Part shown: piece by piece, positions 5,684 through 8,016 of the stretch
Numbering within the stretch: the stretch's first letter is position 1
Layout of the letters: every line of letters starts with the position of its first letter
Assembly (NCBI GenBank): GCA_964461295.1
Contig: CAYWTX010000677.1
Location: forward strand, 1-8,016
Source: CAYWTX01 sp964461295
Lineage (GTDB): Bacteria; Planctomycetota; Phycisphaerae; SM23-33
Length of the DNA stretch: 8,016 nt
Direction of reading: 5' to 3'
The notes under the pieces: generated by a model
What the model was told of the DNA's origin: nothing
Database searches by the model: none
What the model saw: only the letters and a program-made list of their open reading frames with translations
Program-made: the position numbers and the translations under genes

Positions 5684-7267
5684 CTATTTCCTTGCCGGGC
5701 TGATCGAGCCCATGAAGTCGGTGCCCTGCTTGGCCAGCTTGCCTTCCAGGTAGGTGTCGCACTTGCCGATCAACTCGCCGCCGATGCTCTTGCCCACCAG
5801 CTTGAACGTGTAGTTGCCCGTCTTGCTGCTGTGCGTCGTGTCCACGCTGGCGTTGATCGTCGCCTTGAACGTGGCCCCGTCGCACTCGATCTCGGCGTTC
5901 TTGAACGTGCCCGTCCAGCCGCCCTTGTTGTTGCTGATGCCGCCCTTGTCGGCCTTGCCCTTCGTGGCCACGAACCCGATGTAGGCCCGTCGGTGCCACG
6001 GCGCTCCCTCGCACGTGCCGTTGTCGAGCTTCAGGGACACCGAGGCCGGCTCCGGCGCCGGCGGGGTCTCCATCAGCTTGCCGAGGATCGGCCCCGACAC
6101 TTCCTTGCTGCCGAACGTGCCTTTGAACGTTCCTGTAATGCACCCATCGGAATGCTTTGCGTCAATCTCATAGCTGCATGGCACGGCCTTGTGGTCGGGC
6201 GGCATGTACGGGTCGGGGTTCATCGTCACCTTCATCGTGCCCTTGACCGCACCGCCCGACATCGTCAGGGCCCCGCCCGCCACGTCGTGATACGTGTGGT
6301 TCCACGCCCCGGAGTAGCCCATGCCGTCGCGGAACTTGCCGGCCGTGCACGGCAGGAAGGTGTTGAGCTGCTTGCCGACCGGCACGGCCCCAATCAGCTC
6401 CATGTTCCACACCGCGTTGCCCGGCGCGGTCTCTTTGACCGGCTCGATCGTGCCGGTGAAACGGCTCCCTTCGGCCGCGGCGCCGTTCACCTTCTTCTCG
6501 AAGCTGCCGGCGACGTGCCCGCCCGCCGCCTTGGCGTTCAGCGTGAACGCGTACTTCTCGCCCTGGCTGGCCTCCACGTCCATCGTACCCCCGAAGCTGC
6601 CCGCGCCGAACTTCAGGTCGCTGCGCGTGATCACCGACTCGAAGTACTCGATCTGCCTTCCGCCGCCGTGGCCGTGCATCACCGCCTGCACGATCTTGCC
6701 GCCCTTCATCACGAAGCTCGGGCTGCCCACGCGCCCCCACACGCCCTTGTCCAGTTTCGTCTTGCCCTCCGCGTTAATCATGCTCAGTTTCACGAGCACC
6801 AGGCCGCTCAGGTCCAGGCGCGGGCCCAGCGTGCCGACAGCCGCGCCAGTGATGCTGTTGGCGTCGTACTTGCCGCTGAACGTGCCCGCCGCAGCCGAGC
6901 CGTCCATCTTCACGTCCAGGACGTACGAGGCCTGCACCGGCTTGCCGATGGGCGGATTGAAGCCGTCAGAGTGGTACGTCGCGCCCAACTCGCCCTTGAG
7001 CGTCTTGCCGTCAAACGTGAGCTTGCTGACATCCACATCGGGCGCCGCCTTGCTGAATGTCGGCGCGACGGCCACAGCCGTGCCGATTTTCCCGCCGGCC
7101 ACGTCCAGGTGCAGTTCCAACGGCCGACCGTTGGCAGCCTTGTCCAGCGTGATGGCCAGCACGCCGTCGGCCGCGCCCGCGCCCGCCGCCCCGCCCGCGC
7201 TCGCGGCCGCGCTCATGAACGCCAACGCCCCGACCACCGCCGCGGCGAATCCGCATGTTCCTGACAT
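5684..7267 (-). CDS. Secreted beta-rich protein of four tandem modules, function unknown
   Basis: I do not recognise this 527-residue protein. Residues 1-24 form a hydrophobic Ala-rich signal peptide ending ASA, with no basic residue in its first part. The mature part is rich in Gly, Thr, Lys and beta-strand patterns and appears to contain four related modules (about 35-149, 155-275, 284-399, 408-524). Each has a strand pair such as LTFDGKTLKGELGATY, LKFGAGSFGGTMDVEA or LTMSGGAVKGTMKVTM. Each then has Y-x-(L/I)-x-(A/V)-K, a Gly-rich turn, G-(T/S)-F or similar, and a closing G-x-(I/L) strand. Modules 3 and 4 each carry three Cys (307, 364, 376; 419, 462, 503), possible disulfides. The ATG at 7267 has AAGGAG 6 bases upstream; starting at an ATG at 7312 would add basic residues but lacks such a site. 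It converges with the lipoprotein gene. Confidence 0.8.
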   Translation of the reverse strand: MSGTCGFAAAVVGALAFMSAAASAGGAAGAGAADGVLAITLDKAANGRPLELHLDVAGGKIGTAVAVAPTFSKAAPDVDVSKLTFDGKTLKGELGATYHSDGFNPPIGKPVQASYVLDVKMDGSAAAGTFSGKYDANSITGAAVGTLGPRLDLSGLVLVKLSMINAEGKTKLDKGVWGRVGSPSFVMKGGKIVQAVMHGHGGGRQIEYFESVITRSDLKFGAGSFGGTMDVEASQGEKYAFTLNAKAAGGHVAGSFEKKVNGAAAEGSRFTGTIEPVKETAPGNAVWNMELIGAVPVGKQLNTFLPCTAGKFRDGMGYSGAWNHTYHDVAGGALTMSGGAVKGTMKVTMNPDPYMPPDHKAVPCSYEIDAKHSDGCITGTFKGTFGSKEVSGPILGKLMETPPAPEPASVSLKLDNGTCEGAPWHRRAYIGFVATKGKADKGGISNNKGGWTGTFKNAEIECDGATFKATINASVDTTHSSKTGNYTFKLVGKSIGGELIGKCDTYLEGKLAKQGTDFMGSISPARK

Positions 7268-7273
7268 AGCCAT

Positions 7274-7279
7274 CTCCTT
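7274..7279 (-). promoter_or_regulatory. Ribosome binding site of the secreted protein gene
   Basis: AAGGAG on the minus strand directly abuts an ATG at 7273 and lies 6 bases before the in-frame ATG at 7267. Spacing favours 7267. The choice matters because neither start supplies the positive charge usual at the front of a signal peptide. Confidence 0.6.
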
Positions 7280-7432
7280 GCCAAGACAAACCCGGAACCA
7301 GTGCGTCTCCATGCTGAACCCGCGAGCCGGCGATTCGTTCTCGCACTCCTCGATGCTGCACACCACAACACCAGGCTCATGCGGGCCGGCAACCGAACCG
7401 GCTTGCCTGGCGGCGATCCCCCAAGCGCAGAA

Positions 7433-7469
7433 GAAGGGAACTTACCACTATCGGTGATAAGCTCCCTTC
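7433..7469 (-). terminator. Terminator hairpin of leuB
   Basis: Bases 7433-7448 pair with 7454-7469 around a 5-base loop. Fourteen pairs are Watson-Crick. The other two (7440/7462 and 7445/7457) are mismatches in plus-strand RNA but G-U wobbles in minus-strand RNA, so the stem is complete, at 16 bp, only when read in the direction of leuB. It starts about 30 bases after the leuB stop and is followed by a short U-rich run (UUCUUCU within 10 bases). Confidence 0.75.
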
Positions 7470-7498
7470 CGGCATCCGAATGCGTCGGGCCCGCGCCT

Positions 7499-8016
7499 CT
7501 ACGCCGCCTCGACCGCCTTGGCCACCAGGTCGCCCACCTGCGTCGTGCTGTACCCCATCTTGCCGGCCGCCTGGCTCGCCATCTTCGGCGTCACCGACAT
7601 GATCGCCGCCTCGACGATGTTCCCCGCCGTCACCAGCTTATGGTCGTTCTTGTGCACGCCGGTGTTCCGCAGCAGCATGCCCACGGCGCCGATGGCCGCG
7701 ATGGGGTTGATCACGTTCTGCCCCGTGTACTTGGGGGCCGAGCCGCCCATCGGCTCGTACATGCTCACGCCCTTGGGGTTGATGTTTCCCCCGGCCGCCA
7801 CGCCCAGCCCGCCCTGGATCATCGCGGCCAGGTCGGTGATGATGTCGCCGAAGATGTTGTCGGTGACGATCACGTCGTAGTATTCGGGGTTCTTCACAAA
7901 CCACATGCAGCAGGCATCCACGTGGTTGTAGTCGCGCTTGATATCGGGAAATTCCTTTTCGCCGATTTCGTTGAAGGCGCGCCACCAGGTGTCGCCGGCG
8001 AAGGTCAGCACGTTGG
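7499..8016 (-). CDS. leuB: 3-isopropylmalate dehydrogenase, C-terminal part (cut by window edge)
   Basis: Only the last 171 codons plus stop lie in the window; the frame is open to the right edge, so the N-terminal half is missing. The enzyme oxidatively decarboxylates 3-isopropylmalate with NAD+ and Mg2+/Mn2+ in leucine synthesis, in the cytoplasm. The family signature is clear: DNIFGDIITDLAAMIQGGLG (codons about 7861-7802) carries the metal-binding aspartates. It is followed by NINP, the coenzyme-loop motif GGSAPKYTGQNVINP and the helix PIAAIGAVGMLL. The stretch NVLTFAGDTWW near the edge matches the strand and helix just after the active-site lysine region. Isocitrate or homoisocitrate dehydrogenases share this fold and are the main alternatives, since the deciding N-terminal substrate helix is outside the window. 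No other leu gene is visible. Confidence 0.8.
   Translation of the reverse strand, partial: NVLTFAGDTWWRAFNEIGEKEFPDIKRDYNHVDACCMWFVKNPEYYDVIVTDNIFGDIITDLAAMIQGGLGVAAGGNINPKGVSMYEPMGGSAPKYTGQNVINPIAAIGAVGMLLRNTGVHKNDHKLVTAGNIVEAAIMSVTPKMASQAAGKMGYSTTQVGDLVAKAVEAA

Noticed and set aside
5618..7264. Open frame of 548 codons on the plus strand
   Set aside because: It is antisense to the secreted protein gene, with Arg/His/Ala-rich composition, no motifs and no ribosome binding site. The minus strand has a clear signal peptide and modular pattern.

Overview
The window is a GC-rich (roughly two-thirds G+C by eye) piece of bacterial chromosome. It carries six protein genes on both strands with long intergenic gaps and no clear operon. 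Three things suggest, without proving it, an uncultured member of the Planctomycetota or a similar environmental lineage: secreted and lipid-anchored proteins of unknown function, a housekeeping purE and leuB standing alone, and intergenic arrays of very short repeats. No rRNA, tRNA, CRISPR array, transposase or phage gene was seen.

Layout from left to right. A 27-bp stem hairpin built from 9-bp repeats (1-60) precedes a cytoplasmic NAD/metal-dependent family 4 glycoside hydrolase on the plus strand (93-1526). After a convergent gap holding an 8-bp repeat array and a weak promoter-like sequence comes purE on the minus strand (1810-2337). A 378-bp gap (2338-2715) contains a hairpin that probably ends the next gene and a candidate purE promoter. 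A zinc-dependent medium-chain dehydrogenase follows on the minus strand (2716-3960). It is divergent, across 118 bp, from an alkaline-phosphatase-superfamily lipoprotein on the plus strand (4079-5572). A short convergent gap with a 7-bp repeat array (5631-5678) separates that gene from a secreted beta-rich protein on the minus strand (5684-7267), which appears to be built of four tandem modules. Further right, a strong hairpin (7433-7469) probably terminates leuB, whose 3' part (7499 to the right edge) closes the window.

How the genes relate. purE (purine synthesis) and leuB (leucine synthesis) are ordinary biosynthetic genes. The GH4 enzyme and the dehydrogenase could both serve sugar metabolism, but nothing in the layout links them directly. 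The lipoprotein and the modular secreted protein both act outside the cytoplasm and are the least understood genes here. I do not see a coherent new multi-gene system. The most notable points are the four-module secreted protein, the phosphatase-like lipoprotein that seems to lack two usual zinc ligands, and three unrelated intergenic arrays with repeat periods of 9, 8 and 7 bp.
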